Assembly (NCBI GenBank): GCA_900471485.1
Contig: UCEU01000020.1
Location: forward strand, 124,001 to 188,000
Length of the DNA stretch: 64,000 nt
From: Hyphomicrobiales bacterium
Lineage (GTDB): Bacteria; Pseudomonadota; Alphaproteobacteria; Rhizobiales; Rhizobiaceae
Reading direction: 5' to 3'
Under the pieces are notes generated by a model. That model did not search any database, was not told the origin of the DNA, and saw nothing but the letters and a program-made list of their open reading frames with translations. Position 1 is the stretch's first letter. Each line of letters starts with the position of its first letter. The position numbers and the translations under genes are program-made. Below are positions 1 to 8,951 of the stretch, in pieces.

Positions 1-1
1 A

Positions 2-517
2 GGCATCGAGGGCACCTTTGCGCTGCAATCCTATTTCCTGAAGCGCGTGAAGGATATGCTCACGGCGCGCGGTCGCAAGCTGGCCGGCTGGAACGAGGTC
101 GCCCATGGCGGTGGCGTTGCGGCTGCAGATACACTGCTGATGGCCTGGGAAAACCCGCAGGTCGGCATCGATCTGGCGAAGGAAGGCTACGAGGTCGTCA
201 TCACGCCCGGCCAGGCCTACTATCTAGACATGGTGCAGGACGAAGCCTTCCAGGAGCCGGGCGCAAGCTGGGCCGGCACCGTGCCGCCGGCGCATACCTA
301 CGGCTACGAAGCCGAAGGCGATTTCCCGGAAGAACTCAGAAGCAAGATGAAGGGCGTGCAGGCCTGCATCTGGTCGGAGCACTTCCTGTCGCGCGGCTAT
401 TTCAATCATCTTGTCTTCCCGCGCCTGCCGGCTATCGCCGAAGCCGCATGGACGCCGAAGGTTGCCAAGAACTGGCTGCGCTTCTGCGCCATCGTGCCGC
501 TGAGCCCGAAGCTGTGA
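2..517 (+). CDS. Beta-N-acetylhexosaminidase (GH20), C-terminal part
   Basis: The reading frame is open from the first bases of the window, so the gene starts upstream and only about 171 C-terminal residues are visible. They fit the end of the glycoside hydrolase family 20 catalytic barrel, which releases terminal N-acetylglucosamine or N-acetylgalactosamine: GWNEV, a TPGQAYYLD stretch, the WSEHF segment and the AEAAWTP end are typical of this part of the fold. The catalytic Asp-Glu pair lies upstream of the window. The next gene (an M81 peptidase) begins 10 bases after the stop, so the two are probably co-transcribed. The family call is good; the substrate cannot be judged. Confidence 0.8.
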   Translation, partial: GIEGTFALQSYFLKRVKDMLTARGRKLAGWNEVAHGGGVAAADTLLMAWENPQVGIDLAKEGYEVVITPGQAYYLDMVQDEAFQEPGASWAGTVPPAHTYGYEAEGDFPEELRSKMKGVQACIWSEHFLSRGYFNHLVFPRLPAIAEAAWTPKVAKNWLRFCAIVPLSPKL

Positions 518-527
518 GGTCCTGACC

Positions 528-1964
528 ATGCGCATCGCGGTTGGCGGAATTCATACGGAATGCAGCACCTATTCGCCGGTGCTGATGGCGGTCGAGGATT
601 TTCGCGTTCTGCGCGGCGCGGATCTGCTCGAAGCCGAATACTTCAACTTCCTGGAAGCGGAGGGTGTCGAGCACATTCCGCTTCTGCATGCCCGCGCCGT
701 ACCCGGCGGCCCGGTTTCACGGGTCGCCTACGAGGCATTCAAGGCCGAGTTCCTGGATCGCCTCAGCGCGGCGCTGCCGGTCGAAGGGCTCTATCTCGCC
801 ATGCATGGCGCCATGAATGTCGAGGGCATGGATGATGCCGAGGGCGACTGGATTTCGGCTGCCCGCGCCGTCGTCGGTCCGGATTGTATCGTCGGGTCGA
901 GCTATGATCTGCACGGCAATGTCAGCCAGAGGATTGTCGATCAGCTGGATATCTTCGCCGCCTATCGCACGGCGCCGCATATCGACGTCAGGGAGACGAT
1001 GGCGCGTGCGTGGTCGATGCTGGTCGATGCCCTGAAATCGGGGAAGCGGCCGGGCGTGGCATGGGCACCGGTTCCGGTGCTGTGGCCCGGTGAGCGCACC
1101 TCGACGGAGGACGAGCCGACCAAGGGCCTCTACGATATCCTTCCGGGTCTCGATCGTCGCGAAGGCATCCTCGATGCCAACCTGATGATCGGCTATGTCT
1201 GGGCGGACGAACCGCGGGCAACAGCCTGTGCCGTCGTCACCGGGTTGGAAAAAGCGGCGGCTGCGAAGGCGGCGGAAGAGATCGCCCGGTCCTACTGGGA
1301 TGCGCGCGACGAGTTCCGTTTCGGCCCGGTCACCGGTCCGCTGCCCGAAATGCTCGACATTGCGGAGAAGGCCGAAACGAAGCCTGTTATCCTCGCCGAT
1401 TCCGCCGACAATCCGACAGGTGGAGGCGTCGGCGACCGTGCCGATGTCTTGAACGCGTTGATCGCCCGCAATTTCGAGGGCGCATTGCTCGCGGGCATCA
1501 CGGACCGGCCGGCCGTGGAAACCTGCTTCTCCGCCGGCAAAGGCGCCACGGTCACGCTTTCGATCGGCGGCACGCTCGACCCCTCGAGCAAGCCGGCCGA
1601 GGTGAAGGCCGAAGTCATCTCGTTGGTCGATCCCGGTGCCGAGGCCGAACGCGAGGCCGTGGTCAGGATCGGCGGCATCACGGTCGTGCTGGCGGCCCGG
1701 CGTCGTCCCTATCATAACATCGCCGATTTCACGCGCCTTGGCCTCGATCCGAAGGCGGTGCGGCTGCTCGTCGTCAAGTCCGGTTATTTGTCGCCGGAGC
1801 TCGCGCCGATCGCCAATCCGAACCTGATGGCGCTGACCGAGGGCGTGGTGAACCAGGATATCGAGGGCCTCGTCAGCAATCGCCGCGCGCGGCCGGCCTT
1901 CCCCTTCGACCGCGATTTCGATTACCAGCCGCGAGCGCGCTTTTCGGCACGCTGGCAAGAATGA
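528..1964 (+). CDS. M81 family metallopeptidase (MlrC-like)
   Basis: This 478-residue protein is full length for the M81/MlrC family, named after the microcystinase-cluster protein MlrC but widespread in bacteria with unknown natural substrates. The N-terminus MRIAVGGIHTECSTYSP carries the His/Glu pattern of the family, followed by MHGAM and DLHGNVS segments that probably hold metal-binding residues. The C-terminal MlrC domain begins at about residue 285 (PVILADSADNPTGGG). It sits 10 bases after a GH20 glycosidase gene and 111 bases before an MFS transporter, suggesting uptake and breakdown of an amide- or peptide-linked amino-sugar compound; that role is inference. Confidence 0.85.
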   Translation: MRIAVGGIHTECSTYSPVLMAVEDFRVLRGADLLEAEYFNFLEAEGVEHIPLLHARAVPGGPVSRVAYEAFKAEFLDRLSAALPVEGLYLAMHGAMNVEGMDDAEGDWISAARAVVGPDCIVGSSYDLHGNVSQRIVDQLDIFAAYRTAPHIDVRETMARAWSMLVDALKSGKRPGVAWAPVPVLWPGERTSTEDEPTKGLYDILPGLDRREGILDANLMIGYVWADEPRATACAVVTGLEKAAAAKAAEEIARSYWDARDEFRFGPVTGPLPEMLDIAEKAETKPVILADSADNPTGGGVGDRADVLNALIARNFEGALLAGITDRPAVETCFSAGKGATVTLSIGGTLDPSSKPAEVKAEVISLVDPGAEAEREAVVRIGGITVVLAARRRPYHNIADFTRLGLDPKAVRLLVVKSGYLSPELAPIANPNLMALTEGVVNQDIEGLVSNRRARPAFPFDRDFDYQPRARFSARWQE

Positions 1965-1986
1965 GCAACCACCTACCATGACATTT

Positions 1987-2028
1987 CGCCTTAGCGGGTT
2001 ACGGCGGCGCGCCGAACCTGCTAAGGCG
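1987..2028 (+). terminator. Imperfect 14-bp inverted repeat after the M81 gene
   Basis: The arms at 1987-2000 and 2015-2028 (CGCCTTAGCGGGTT and AACCTGCTAAGGCG) pair with one mismatch around a 14-base GC-rich spacer. The element lies 22 bases after the M81 stop and 47 bases before the MFS start. No T-run follows, so it is a terminator-like or processing hairpin rather than a classical intrinsic terminator. Confidence 0.4.
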
Positions 2029-2075
2029 CCGTCATCCGAAACTCCGGGTGATTTGCACCCGCTCCGATACCCGAC

Positions 2076-3278
2076 ATGAGCCGCTTTTTTCCCGATGTCT
2101 TCCGCGACCCTACGATCCGGGTCAGCATGTTTGCGATCTTCGCCTTCGGCATAGCTGGCGCCGCAACCTCGCCCTATCAATCCGTCGTCGGCATTCGTGA
2201 ACTTGGCCTCAGCAACGGCCTCTATTCCGTGTTGATCTTCTCCGCCGCCGCGGTCAACGTGATCGTCAGTATCCTGCTCGGCAATCTCGCCGACCGGCTC
2301 GGCGAATACCGCACGATGATGGTGGCCGCCGCCGTCTTTGGTGTCATCGGTTACGGGTCGATCTACATCCTGCCGGCGCAGGCCACCTTCATCATCAGCG
2401 CGCTGCTGCTGCTGCCGATCTACGGCTCGCTCAATTCGCTGCTCTTCGCCAATGTCCGCGCCGCAACGAGACACATGCCGCGCAATGAGGTGACGACCGT
2501 CAATTCCGGCGTCCGCGCCATGATCTCGCTGTCCTGGGTGCTGGTGCCCGGCGTCACCGGTATTCTGCTCTCGCGGTCTACGAGCATGCTTCCAGCCTAT
2601 CTGTTCGCCGGGATCGCCTGCGTCGTCTGCCTCGTTCTCATCGCGGCCTATCTGCCGCGCCAGCGCGGCACCGACCATGCGGCCACGCACCATCTGTCCT
2701 ACCTCGCGGCCCTGGGCGAGGTCGTTTCGCCGCCGGTTCTCATCCGGGTGGTCGCGGTGGCGCTCATCAGCAGCACCTTGCACGTCAACGGCGCCATCCT
2801 GCCGCTGATCGTCACCGACGCTGCGCACGGTACCGTTGCCGATGTCGGTATCCTGGTCGGCATCGTCGCCTTCCTCGAGGTCGTCTTCATCGTTGTCTGG
2901 GGCCGCGCGCAGCGGGTGATGAGCAACGTCACCGCGCTCGCCATCGGTACCAGCATCTACATCGTATACCTCGTCCTGCTTGGTCTCGCCTCACAGGCCT
3001 GGCACGTCTACGCGCTGACGGTGATCAGCGGCATCGGCGCGGCTGCGCTGATCAGCATACCGATCACCTATCTGCAGGATCTGATCGCCGAACGTCCTGG
3101 TCTCGGCAGCGCGCTGATCTCGGTCAACATCTTCCTCGGTGCTGGCCTCAGCGCCCTGCTCTTTGCCATCGGCACCGGTCTTAGCAGCTATTCCGGCACG
3201 GCCTTGATCGGGGCTGCGGCCGGTATCGTCGGCCTGGGACTTCTCCTCTTTTTCGACGGCCGGAAGCGCCGCCGCTGA
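2076..3278 (+). CDS. MFS transporter
   Basis: This 400-residue inner-membrane protein has about twelve hydrophobic segments and the loop 2-3 signature LADRLGEYR, the conserved major facilitator motif A. It ends with a short basic tail (FDGRKRRR). The closest general resemblance is to sugar-efflux (SetA-like) carriers: there is a paired alpha-helical repeat, a central loop near residues 200-215 and no long periplasmic insert. The substrate is unknown. The gene follows GH20 and M81 genes in the same direction, so it may import or export their product. The ATG at 2076 directly precedes the first charged and hydrophobic segment. Confidence 0.82.
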   Translation: MSRFFPDVFRDPTIRVSMFAIFAFGIAGAATSPYQSVVGIRELGLSNGLYSVLIFSAAAVNVIVSILLGNLADRLGEYRTMMVAAAVFGVIGYGSIYILPAQATFIISALLLLPIYGSLNSLLFANVRAATRHMPRNEVTTVNSGVRAMISLSWVLVPGVTGILLSRSTSMLPAYLFAGIACVVCLVLIAAYLPRQRGTDHAATHHLSYLAALGEVVSPPVLIRVVAVALISSTLHVNGAILPLIVTDAAHGTVADVGILVGIVAFLEVVFIVVWGRAQRVMSNVTALAIGTSIYIVYLVLLGLASQAWHVYALTVISGIGAAALISIPITYLQDLIAERPGLGSALISVNIFLGAGLSALLFAIGTGLSSYSGTALIGAAAGIVGLGLLLFFDGRKRRR

Positions 3279-3386
3279 GCCAGCCTCTTGCAGCCCGCAC
3301 GAGCGGATGCAATGGTTCATCAGGCCACATCGCGGCGGCTTGTCGCCAACGATGTTTGCGCAAAGCGCCGGAGCGGAGGTTACAGG

Positions 3387-4412
3387 ATGGCGGTGGATGT
3401 GTCGTTGCCGAATACGAGTGCGCCACCGCCGCGCACGAGCCGCATTCCTTCCGTCCCAGCTGCCTTTTTCGGCATCGTGCTCGGCCTCGCCGGGCTCGGA
3501 AACAGCTGGCGCGCCGCCGCTACCATCTGGCCGCTGCCGGTGGCGATCGGCGAGGCGATCAATGCGCTGGCGGTCATGGTCTGGCTGGTCCTGGTCATAC
3601 TCTACGCCGCGAAATGGATCGTGGCGCGCGCCACCGCAATGGCGGAAGCGGAAAATCCCGTTCAATGCTGCTTCATCGGCCTTGCCGGCGTCTCGACGAT
3701 GCTGATCGCGCTTGCAGTGCTGCCCTATTCGCGGACGGCCGCCACGCTTCTCTTCGTAGCAGGCATGCTCTTCACGGTGCTCTTCGCCTTGTGGCGCACG
3801 GGAATTCTGTGGCGCGGCGAGCGTGATCCCGCAACAACAACGGCGGTGCTCTACCTGCCGACCGTTGCCGGTTCCTTCGTTACCGCGATCGTCGCGGGAG
3901 CCATGGGCCATGCGGATTGGGGTCAACTGGCGTTCGGCGCAGGCTTCTTCTCCTGGCTGGCGATCGAATCCGTGCTGATGAACCGGCTTCTGACCGGTCC
4001 GACCCTTGCGGCACCGCTGCGGCCCACGCTGGGCATCCAGCTTGCCCCGCCGGCGGTTGGCGCGGTCGCCTATCTCAGCGTCACCAGCGGCGCGCCGGAT
4101 ATGCTGGTTCATGCCATGCTGGGCTATGCGATCCTGCAAACGATGCTTCTCTGCCGCATGCTTCCCTGGATCGCCAAGCAACCGTTTGCTGCTTCCTATT
4201 GGGCCTTCACCTTCGGTATCACCGCACTATCCACGGCGGCGTCGCGCATGGTGTCGCGTGGCGATACGGGTCCGGCGGAGTTGCTCGCGCCGGTGCTATT
4301 CGTGATCGCCAATATCGTCGTCATCGGGATTGCCGTCGGGACGATCATGCTTCTGGTCCGCGGCAAGCTGCTGCCCGCGCCCGCTGTCGTGGTCCCTCCG
4401 AAAGCCGCATAG
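3387..4412 (+). CDS. TehA/SLAC1 family transporter
   Basis: A 341-residue membrane protein with about ten hydrophobic segments, matching the TehA/SLAC1/Mae1 family (tellurite-resistance and C4-dicarboxylate or anion channels). The start at ATG 3387 is preferred over an earlier in-frame ATG at 3288: a GGAGG Shine-Dalgarno lies at 3375-3379, 7 bases upstream, and the extra 33 residues are not family-like. Recognisable family segments are SVPAAFFGIVLGLAGLGN near the N-terminus and the repeated aromatic patches such as ASYWAFTFG. The physiological substrate cannot be told from sequence. It is convergent with the downstream BrkB-like gene, with 8 bases between the stops. Confidence 0.85.
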   Translation: MAVDVSLPNTSAPPPRTSRIPSVPAAFFGIVLGLAGLGNSWRAAATIWPLPVAIGEAINALAVMVWLVLVILYAAKWIVARATAMAEAENPVQCCFIGLAGVSTMLIALAVLPYSRTAATLLFVAGMLFTVLFALWRTGILWRGERDPATTTAVLYLPTVAGSFVTAIVAGAMGHADWGQLAFGAGFFSWLAIESVLMNRLLTGPTLAAPLRPTLGIQLAPPAVGAVAYLSVTSGAPDMLVHAMLGYAILQTMLLCRMLPWIAKQPFAASYWAFTFGITALSTAASRMVSRGDTGPAELLAPVLFVIANIVVIGIAVGTIMLLVRGKLLPAPAVVVPPKAA

Positions 4413-4420
4413 CGGACGAG

Positions 4421-5479
4421 TTAGTCGGCTTCCTTTCCAAGCGTATCCGCCACGTAGGCGCCGCGCATACCCATGGGCCTTGGAGCACCCGTCGTCGTAT
4501 CCATGGCCGTCTGATGCTCCAGCTCCGCGTTCAGCTCTCCGCCAACGATCAGGATGACGATCGAGAGCCATACCCAGACCAGAAAGCCGATCAGAGCTCC
4601 CAACGTGCCGTAGGTCGCGCTGTAGTTGGCGAAATGGTCGAGGTAAAAGGAAAAGCCCATCGACATCGCGAACCAGAGGACCGACACGAGGATGGCGCCC
4701 CAGGTCATCCAGCGAAGCTTGGCCGGCTCCCGGCTCGGACCGAAACGATAGACGGCGGTGGTCGATGCGATGGTGATCAAGAGAAGCAATGGCCAACGTA
4801 GGAAAAGCGCCAGATGCTCCTTTACCTGATCCAGCCACAGGAAGGACAGCGCCACGGGCATCACGGCCACGAGGCCGATCACCAAAGCTGCCGCCAGCAT
4901 GGCGCAGATGGTAAAGCAGAGCGCCAGGAGATTGAGCCGGATCAATCCGCGCTTCTCCGTTTCCTCATATGCAATGTTCATTGCGTCGAAGACGGCAAGC
5001 GTCGCGCTGTGGCTGCTCCAGAGCGCGACGGCCAGCCCAAAGAAGAAGGTCATGCCAAGCGTCGAACTGCGTGTCTCCACTAGCTTCTGTATTCGATCGG
5101 CAATCAGGTCGAAGGCGCCCGGCGGCAACAGGCCGGCCAGGTCGCGCAGGTGGTCGGCCATCGTGGCCGGGTCGGCGACCAAGCCGTATATGGAAACAAG
5201 CGCGGCAAGTGCCGGGAAGAGCGCCAGCAGCAGATAGAATGTGACACCGCCCGCGATCAGCGTCACGCGGTCCTTCGATATCTCGTGGATGACGCGCCAC
5301 AACACATCGCGAAGCCCTTTCGCGGGGATGTCCTCCGGAACGGCCGCATCGCGACCTCGAGCATGGTCCCCGGCGGCTTCGGCAAGCCGAACATCACGGT
5401 CGCCGCTTCGCATGATTGCCATAAGGCCGAGAAACCCCAGCGAGGCGATGATCAGTGGAGCTGTTTTTTGACTTCTCAT
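4421..5479 (-). CDS. YihY/virulence factor BrkB family membrane protein
   Basis: A 352-residue inner-membrane protein of the YihY/BrkB family (once annotated as ribonuclease BN). Family segments are seen in order: an amphipathic lead-in LRDVLWRVIHEISKDRVTLIAGG, then FYLLLALFPALAALVS, then ALWSSHSATLAVFDAMNIAY and the C-terminal YGTLGALIGFLVWVWLS. An N-terminal hydrophobic segment precedes these at residues 8-22. ATG 5479 is chosen over an earlier in-frame start at 5605 because the added 42 residues are Arg/Cys-rich and not family-like. The molecular function of the family is not established. Its relation to the neighbouring erythritol-type operon is unclear. Confidence 0.85.
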   Translation of the reverse strand: MRSQKTAPLIIASLGFLGLMAIMRSGDRDVRLAEAAGDHARGRDAAVPEDIPAKGLRDVLWRVIHEISKDRVTLIAGGVTFYLLLALFPALAALVSIYGLVADPATMADHLRDLAGLLPPGAFDLIADRIQKLVETRSSTLGMTFFFGLAVALWSSHSATLAVFDAMNIAYEETEKRGLIRLNLLALCFTICAMLAAALVIGLVAVMPVALSFLWLDQVKEHLALFLRWPLLLLITIASTTAVYRFGPSREPAKLRWMTWGAILVSVLWFAMSMGFSFYLDHFANYSATYGTLGALIGFLVWVWLSIVILIVGGELNAELEHQTAMDTTTGAPRPMGMRGAYVADTLGKEAD

Positions 5480-5628
5480 GGATCGCGCGCCTGGTTGCAA
5501 CCGATTGACTTCGTTGACAATAACGCCGGTCGAAGCAAAAGGATGCAAAACAGGCGCACAGATGCGCGCGGGCCGACAGCGAATGACGCCCAATCCGGGC
5601 GCCACGCGGGGATATGATCTGAAGATTA

Positions 5629-7365
5629 TCAGCTGCCGGGGAGCGCGGTTTTTCCAATCTCGGGTTCTGCTGCGCCGTTTGTCAGGTTCTGGCCGTGGAA
5701 TTTTTGAAGCAGCAGGACGACGTCGTCGATCTCCGCTTCACGACGCGCCGCATCCCAGCCAAGTGCCACTGCCGCGATACCGGCGATGTCCCGCAAGCCG
5801 TCGAGTGTCAACTTGCCCTCGATCGCGATCGTCGTGCGGCGCAGCACGATGTCGGAAAGACGTGTCACGAGTTCGTTACGGGCGATCCAGTCGATTTCCT
5901 TGAAACTGTAGTCTGCAGTTCCCGCTATCCGCTTTTCGTCAGAATGCTCGGAGGGGAAGGCTGCGATTGCCTCGGCGGTCGTCCCATAGCGAGCAAGGAG
6001 CTCTTCTGCGCGCGCGGGTGTCAGGTCGATCGCGAGTTTGTCGAGAAACCGCCGGCGCGCGGTAGCGTCCGCTGGAAATGCCCTGCCGCCGCCGATCGCG
6101 AGGTAGCGCGTGGATTGCCGGCGCGCCTTGCCGAGACGGGACAGAACACTATCGGCGACTTCTTCGGCAAAACCGCGGAACGTCGTCCACTTGCCGCCCA
6201 CCAGCGACATGATCGCAAACGGTCGATCGCCGTCGGCTTCGATGACGGGAGCCGAATGGTCGCGGCTGATCAGGCCCGGCGCGGTACCATCGGAGGCGGG
6301 GAGGGGACGGATGCCGCTATAGGTGTAAACGATCTGGTCGTGATCGAAGCGCAACGTCGGCAGCAGCGAGCGCAGGCTCTGCAGGAAGTAGTCGATTTCG
6401 GGGTCTTCGCAGTTTACGTTGTCAGGGTCCTTGCTCGGGATATCAGTCGATCCCACAAGTGCAAGGCCGAGATAGCCGTAGACGAGGCAGATGCGCCCGT
6501 CGTCGGCTTCGAAATAGATCATGTGGCCGTTCAGGCTGCGCACCAGTTCGGGATGGTCGATCAGGATATGGGAGCCTTTCGTCCCCCCGATGAGACGCGA
6601 CGGTGCGCCGAGTGCTTCGTTGACATGATCGATCCAGGGGCCGGCGGCGTTGACGACAAGCTTCGGCCGCACCGAGAATTCCGTGCCGTTGTCGCGCCGG
6701 AAGCGCAGCTCGCCTTCGGAGCGCGAGACGAGGCTGGTGAAATTCTCCGCGCCGCATCCGGAGTTCGCCTCCAGCCCGTCTCTCACGAGTTCATAGACCA
6801 GTCGTTCCGGCCGGCTGATCTTTGCATCGTAATAAATGCCACCCGCAACGATCGCGGAGGTGACATGCGGCATCTCGCGCTTGGCTTTTCTCTTCAATAT
6901 CAGCCGGTGCTTCGGCATGACGCGATCGCGCGAACCGAAGAAGTCATAGAGCGCCAGGCCGATCTTGATAAGAACGGCGCCGCGGCTGCGTGGTGCCGTC
7001 TTCGACCCGAACAGGGTGCGGATCGCCGCTCCTATGCCGCGTGTCCAGGAGAAGACCGGGATGAAAGTCGGCAAGGCTTCGACGCAATGCGGCGCGTTCT
7101 TCAAGAGAAGATTGCGCTCCAGCGTCGATTGCGCCACGAGCCCGAACTCGCCGGTTTCCAGGTATTTCAGGCCGCCATGGATGAGGCGTGACGGTGCAGC
7201 ACTTGTCCCCGACCCGAAGTCGGCCTTGTCGATGATCATGCAGTTGATGCCCTGCAGGGCAAGATCGCGGAAAAGGCCGGCGCCGTTGATGCCGGCTCCG
7301 AGGATGACGACGTCGATATCGTTGCCGCGAGTGTCCGAGCCGCGCTCAAGCGTGTCTGATGTCAT
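5629..7365 (-). CDS. FAD-dependent glycerol-3-phosphate/polyol-phosphate dehydrogenase (second EryB-like copy)
   Basis: A 578-residue GlpD/EryB-family flavoprotein. The FAD dinucleotide fold is at residues 18-45 (VVILGAGINGAGLFRDLALQG), followed by SRLIHGGLKYLE, the GPWIDHVNEALG region, SGIRPL and the GGKWTTFR motif, then a C-terminal DAO_C-like helical domain. It should oxidise a polyol phosphate to a keto-sugar phosphate and pass electrons to quinone. It starts 12 bases after the LyxK-like kinase gene and is the last gene of the transporter operon. It is clearly different from the EryB copy at 16634-18145, so it probably serves a second polyol. Plain glycerol-3-phosphate dehydrogenase is the main alternative. 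Confidence 0.82.
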   Translation of the reverse strand: MTSDTLERGSDTRGNDIDVVILGAGINGAGLFRDLALQGINCMIIDKADFGSGTSAAPSRLIHGGLKYLETGEFGLVAQSTLERNLLLKNAPHCVEALPTFIPVFSWTRGIGAAIRTLFGSKTAPRSRGAVLIKIGLALYDFFGSRDRVMPKHRLILKRKAKREMPHVTSAIVAGGIYYDAKISRPERLVYELVRDGLEANSGCGAENFTSLVSRSEGELRFRRDNGTEFSVRPKLVVNAAGPWIDHVNEALGAPSRLIGGTKGSHILIDHPELVRSLNGHMIYFEADDGRICLVYGYLGLALVGSTDIPSKDPDNVNCEDPEIDYFLQSLRSLLPTLRFDHDQIVYTYSGIRPLPASDGTAPGLISRDHSAPVIEADGDRPFAIMSLVGGKWTTFRGFAEEVADSVLSRLGKARRQSTRYLAIGGGRAFPADATARRRFLDKLAIDLTPARAEELLARYGTTAEAIAAFPSEHSDEKRIAGTADYSFKEIDWIARNELVTRLSDIVLRRTTIAIEGKLTLDGLRDIAGIAAVALGWDAARREAEIDDVVLLLQKFHGQNLTNGAAEPEIGKTALPGS

Positions 7366-7377
7366 GATACTGTCGTC

Positions 7378-8916
7378 CTATATTGCTGCGGCTCTTGCCG
7401 CGCCGTCCTGTGCAAGGCCGGAAATTTTTGGCCAGAGCGGTGCCATCACTTCGGCAATCTCCAGGAAGACACGGTAGCGCTTTTCGTATTCGGCGCTACG
7501 GGCCGGGTCCGGCAGGCAGGTTGCACCGTGCTTGCGCCCGGCAGCGGCACTTTGCGGATCGGAATAGATATCGACCGCCGATCCCGCGCAAAGGGCCGCG
7601 CCCCAGGCCGCTGCCTCGTCCATGCCGGTGACGGTAACGGGCATGGCCAGTACATCGGCGAACATCTGGACAACGGCCGGGTTGCGGGAGACGCCGCCTG
7701 CAAGCCTGGCTTCACCGAACGAGAACCCTTCGCGCAGCGCATCCACATGGATACGATGGTTGAAGGCGATCCCCTCAAGGACGGCTCGCAGCATGTCGCC
7801 GCGGTCGTGCCAGCCGCTGAGCCCGAAGAAGCTTGCGCTTGCCGAAGCGCCGTAGGGCGAGCCGAAGAGATAGGGGTGAAAAAGCGCAGTGGATGGGCGG
7901 GCGAAGGCAGCATCGATCTCTTTCGCCAATAAGGCATGGATCGAGCTGCCCGCTGCTTCGCAGCTTGCCCACTCGCTGGCGCACAGTTTTTCGATGAACC
8001 ATTCGTAGTTCGCGCTCGAGGCCGGCGAGATCGACATCGAGTTCCAGACGCCGGGCGCAATGCCGTTGCGGCAGAACCAGCGGCGATCGACGCGCGGTTC
8101 GGCTGACAGCGTCTCGTTGATCGAATAGGTGCCGGCGATCACGGCGACGATGCCCTCGCCATAGCCTCCCGCGCCGAGCGCCGACGCCGTCACGTCATGC
8201 AATCCGGCCGCGACAGGCGTGCCTTCGGCAAGGCCAGTAAGGTGTGCGACCTTAGCTGTAACACCGCCGATGATCTCGTCGGAGCGAGATGCGGGCGGGA
8301 GCGCCGCAGAGAGGTCCCGCAGGCCGAAGAGGCGCAAGGCCGCTTCGCTGTAGTCCTGCGTTTCGACGTCGGTGAAGGAGGTGCTGGCTTCGGTGCGGTC
8401 GGTACCTACCACGCCGGTCAGGCAAAAGCGCAGCCAATCCTTGCAGCTCATGATGTGGCCAATCCGCGCAAAGCGCTCGGGCTCGTTGTCGCGGATCCAC
8501 GCGAGGAGCGCTGAAGGCGCGGAGACGTGCGGGACCTGGCCTGTCAGTTTGATCGCCTCGTCGGCAACGCCGGTCTGCGTCCAGTGGTCGACGATTGCGC
8601 CGGCCCGACTGTCGAGCGACAAAATGCCGTGACCAAGCGGCTGCTGCTCGCGGTCGAGAAGATAGATGCCGTCGCCGTGCGCGGTGGCGGCGATTGCCTT
8701 GATGTCGCTTGCCGGCCGGCCGCTGAGCGCGATGGCCTCGCGGATCGCCTCTGCCGTTGCCGACCACAATTCGTGCATGTCGCGTTCGACATGTCTCGGT
8801 TTCGGTATGATCTGCGTGACGCGTCGCCGGGCAACGGCAATCGGGGTGCCGTCAATGTCGAAGATGACGGCTTTGGTCACGGTCAGACCGCTATCGATTC
8901 CGAGAAGACTCGGCAT
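7378..8916 (-). CDS. FGGY-family carbohydrate kinase (LyxK-like)
   Basis: A 512-residue sugar/polyol kinase of the FGGY family with the ASKHA nucleotide-binding start LLGIDSGLTVTKAVIFD (residues 4-20), the HGDGIYLLD substrate-side segment, the DVTASALGAGG phosphate loop and the C-terminal GGVSRNPAVVQMFADVL ATP motif. Over its length it resembles E. coli L-xylulose kinase LyxK (for example SANYEWF and the YLFGSPYGA region) more than the erythritol kinase in this locus. It lies between a DeoR regulator (35 bases upstream) and a GlpD/EryB-like dehydrogenase (12 bases downstream), making a kinase-then-oxidation route likely. The substrate is unproven: a pentulose, glycerol or a tetritol/pentitol are all possible. 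Confidence 0.82.
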   Translation of the reverse strand: MPSLLGIDSGLTVTKAVIFDIDGTPIAVARRRVTQIIPKPRHVERDMHELWSATAEAIREAIALSGRPASDIKAIAATAHGDGIYLLDREQQPLGHGILSLDSRAGAIVDHWTQTGVADEAIKLTGQVPHVSAPSALLAWIRDNEPERFARIGHIMSCKDWLRFCLTGVVGTDRTEASTSFTDVETQDYSEAALRLFGLRDLSAALPPASRSDEIIGGVTAKVAHLTGLAEGTPVAAGLHDVTASALGAGGYGEGIVAVIAGTYSINETLSAEPRVDRRWFCRNGIAPGVWNSMSISPASSANYEWFIEKLCASEWASCEAAGSSIHALLAKEIDAAFARPSTALFHPYLFGSPYGASASASFFGLSGWHDRGDMLRAVLEGIAFNHRIHVDALREGFSFGEARLAGGVSRNPAVVQMFADVLAMPVTVTGMDEAAAWGAALCAGSAVDIYSDPQSAAAGRKHGATCLPDPARSAEYEKRYRVFLEIAEVMAPLWPKISGLAQDGAARAAAI

Positions 8917-8951
8917 GCGTATTCACCTTTCTACTGTCGTGCCGCGCCCGG

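Noticed and set aside
717..2828. A 703-codon open frame on the minus strand
   Set aside because: It lies antisense to the M81 and MFS genes, spans their intergenic gap, is dominated by Arg, Asp, Gly and His, and has no domain. It is a by-product of GC-rich codon use.
5629..7365. Calling the second dehydrogenase plain GlpD of glycerol metabolism
   Set aside because: Not excluded, but there is no glpK-like kinase or glpF beside it. Its partner kinase is LyxK-like and it lies in the erythritol transporter operon, so the specific name was withheld.
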